34,336 nt of DNA from contig NZ_KB902297.1 of the NCBI RefSeq assembly GCF_000379485.1, forward strand, positions 207 through 34,542, read 5' to 3'. The position numbers were made by a program, and so were the translations under genes. Shown piece after piece: positions 32,397-34,336 of the stretch (the stretch's first letter is position 1; every line of letters begins with the position of its first letter). The stretch is from Wenxinia marina DSM 24838. GTDB lineage: Bacteria; Pseudomonadota; Alphaproteobacteria; Rhodobacterales; Rhodobacteraceae. The notes under the pieces were generated by a model, which worked only from the letters and a program-made list of their open reading frames with translations, made no database searches and was not told the origin of the DNA.

Positions 32397-33481
32397 TCGG
32401 AATCGACGATCTTCAGGTCCGGTTCAACACCGAGAAAGGCGTCGTTCACGCGGTGCGCGGGGTGACCATCGATGTCGCGGCGGGGGAATTCTACACGCTC
32501 CTCGGTCCCAGCGGCTGCGGGAAGACGACGACGCTGCGCTGCCTCGCCGGACTGGAGCGCCCCACCGGCGGGCGCATCACCGTCGGGAACGCCGTCGTAC
32601 ACGACTCCGGCCTCGGCGTGAGCGTGCCGACCCACAAGCGCGACATCGGCATGGTCTTCCAGTCCTACGCCATCTGGCCGCATCTGACCGTCTTCGAGAA
32701 CGTGGCATTCCCTCTGCGGGAAAAGCGGCCCAAGATCGACGAGGCGGTGATCCGGGACCGTGTGGCCAATGCGTTGGAACTCGTGCAGCTCTCCGGCTAC
32801 GAGAGCCGCCCGGCGCCGTTTCTCAGCGGCGGACAGCAGCAGCGCCTGGCATTGGCACGGGCGATCGTGCGGGAGGCGTCGGTCGTGCTCTTCGACGAGC
32901 CGCTGTCGAATCTCGACGCCAAGCTGCGGGCCGAGACCCGGCTGGAGCTGCGCAAGCTCGTCAAGCGGCTCGGCATGACCGCGCTCTACGTCACCCACGA
33001 CCAAACCGAGGCCTTGACCATGGCCGACCGGGTGGCCGTCATGCGCGACGGCGAGATCGTGCAGGAGGCCTCGCCCGTCGAGATCTACATGCGCCCCAAC
33101 TCGCGTTTCGTCGCCAGTTTCATCGGCCAGTGCAACTTTGCCGGCGGCACGGTGCGCAGAGCCGTCAACGGCTCCGGCGTCGGCCAGTTGGAGACCGAAT
33201 GGGGCCCGATGCAATACAGCGTCGCCACCGAGGCGGAGGCCGGCGAGGACGTCACCGTCGCGGTGCGCCCCGAGAACGTGCGACTGATCGGCCCCGGGGC
33301 CGATGGCCTTCCGGAGGGCGAGATCGTCGAGAAGATGTTCCTCGGCGATTGCGTGGAGTGCCGGGTCAGTGTCGGCACTGCCCATATCTTCGCGCGCGTC
33401 CATCCCAGTCAGGCGGTCGAGGTCGGCCAACGGATCGGCGTCGATATCCGGCCCGAGGATGTGGCATTGCTCTCGGCGTGA
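32393..33481 (+). CDS. ABC transporter ATP-binding protein, FbpC/PotA type
   Basis: A 362-residue cytosolic ATPase. Walker A GPSGCGKTT at 38-46, Q-loop FQSYAIWPHL, signature LSGGQ at 144-148, Walker B VVLFDEP at 164-170 and switch His in VTHDQTEAL. The C-terminal TOBE domain (about 270-362) includes VAVRPENVRLIG. GTG start at 32393 overlaps the permease stop (GTGA). Its own TGA overlaps the GTG of a truncated MFS gene, so the operon originally continued. Confidence 0.92.
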   Translation: MIGIDDLQVRFNTEKGVVHAVRGVTIDVAAGEFYTLLGPSGCGKTTTLRCLAGLERPTGGRITVGNAVVHDSGLGVSVPTHKRDIGMVFQSYAIWPHLTVFENVAFPLREKRPKIDEAVIRDRVANALELVQLSGYESRPAPFLSGGQQQRLALARAIVREASVVLFDEPLSNLDAKLRAETRLELRKLVKRLGMTALYVTHDQTEALTMADRVAVMRDGEIVQEASPVEIYMRPNSRFVASFIGQCNFAGGTVRRAVNGSGVGQLETEWGPMQYSVATEAEAGEDVTVAVRPENVRLIGPGADGLPEGEIVEKMFLGDCVECRVSVGTAHIFARVHPSQAVEVGQRIGVDIRPEDVALLSA

Positions 33482-33636
33482 GCGAGGACCTTCGACCGGC
33501 CATGGCCGTTCTGGCGATTCTGGCACTCATGCGCTCGGTCTGCGTCACCGTTCTCGAGAGCATGGCTGCCAGCGTCACGCTGCCGGCGATCGCGCGGGAC
33601 TTCGGGGTCTCCGCCGCCACCGTCACGTGGGTCATG
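33478..33636 (+). pseudogene. MFS transporter gene, 5' fragment only
   Basis: A GTG at 33478 overlaps the ATPase stop (GTGA) and opens a frame reading MAVLAILALMRSVCVTVLES and then SVTLPAIARDFGVSAATVTW. This is transmembrane helix 1 plus the following conserved LPAIARDFGVSxxxxTW segment of drug-type major facilitator transporters. Homology ends near 33636, where IS3 OrfB sequence begins in the same frame. About 53 codons of an expected 400-500 remain. The tight coupling suggests an exporter was once the last gene of this importer operon. Confidence 0.75.

Positions 33637-34336
<700 letters not shown>

Overview
The window looks like an accessory, insertion-sequence-bounded catabolic region of a high-GC alphaproteobacterium, most likely a Rhodobacteraceae (Roseobacter/Paracoccus-like) plasmid or chromid. 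The reasons are the strong GC bias at third codon positions, the dense four-base ATGA/GTGA gene overlaps, the large number of TRAP and ABC solute transporters, and the IS256, IS3, IS6, IS21 and IS30 family fragments of the kind common in that group. No rRNA, tRNA, CRISPR array or replication gene was seen.

Layout. (1) 1-1800 is an IS graveyard: a 5'-truncated IS256 transposase with a stop inside a small palindromic insert, a short AACAGGGAATTTTC repeat array, an IS3 OrfA fragment abutting a serine-recombinase tail, and an IstB fragment. (2) 1868-7194 is a GntR/FCD regulator, a complete TRAP transporter (P-Q-M) and two TIM-barrel isomerase/epimerase-family enzymes, closely spaced and partly overlapping. 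(3) 7375-14424 is a second GntR/FCD regulator with a clear TGTATAC palindromic operator over its promoter, then a carbohydrate ABC importer (binding protein, two permeases, ATPase) enclosing a cytosolic clan GH-A-like hydrolase and ending with aldose 1-epimerase. (4) 14425-15200 is a degraded IS6-family remnant with three related terminal repeats. (5) 15248-20242 (minus strand) is a four-gene operon: ThDP enzyme, MhpA-like FAD monooxygenase, fumarylacetoacetate-hydrolase (FAH)-family enzyme and VOC extradiol-type dioxygenase. A TetR gene lies upstream. Divergent from it (21133-26881) is a second TRAP transporter (Q-M-P), a GlcG/HbpS-like protein, a salicylaldehyde-dehydrogenase-like ALDH and a GST. 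(6) 26912-28173 (minus) is an FMN reductase and a third GntR regulator, divergent from a second FAH-family enzyme (28343-29248) and a ferric/polyamine-type ABC importer (29371-33481). (7) 33478-34336 is the 5' end of an MFS gene cut by a rearranged IS3 OrfB, itself cut by an IS30-family element that runs off the window.

How it works together. Each block pairs a ligand-sensing regulator with a high-affinity importer and a few catabolic enzymes. Blocks 2 and 3 appear to handle sugars or sugar derivatives: uptake, cytosolic glycoside cleavage, anomer and epimer interconversion. Block 5 looks like an aromatic (or 2-oxoacid side-chain aromatic) pathway: decarboxylation, aldehyde oxidation, ring hydroxylation, extradiol cleavage, hydrolysis of the cleavage product. 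A 17-base element shared by both promoter regions around the tetR gene (20276-20292 and 21084-21100) suggests one repressor controls both arms. The actual substrates cannot be read from sequence alone.

Other recurring signals are strong GC-rich hairpins just after three of the four solute-binding-protein genes, and a possible ribosome-binding-site-sequestering leader before the last importer.
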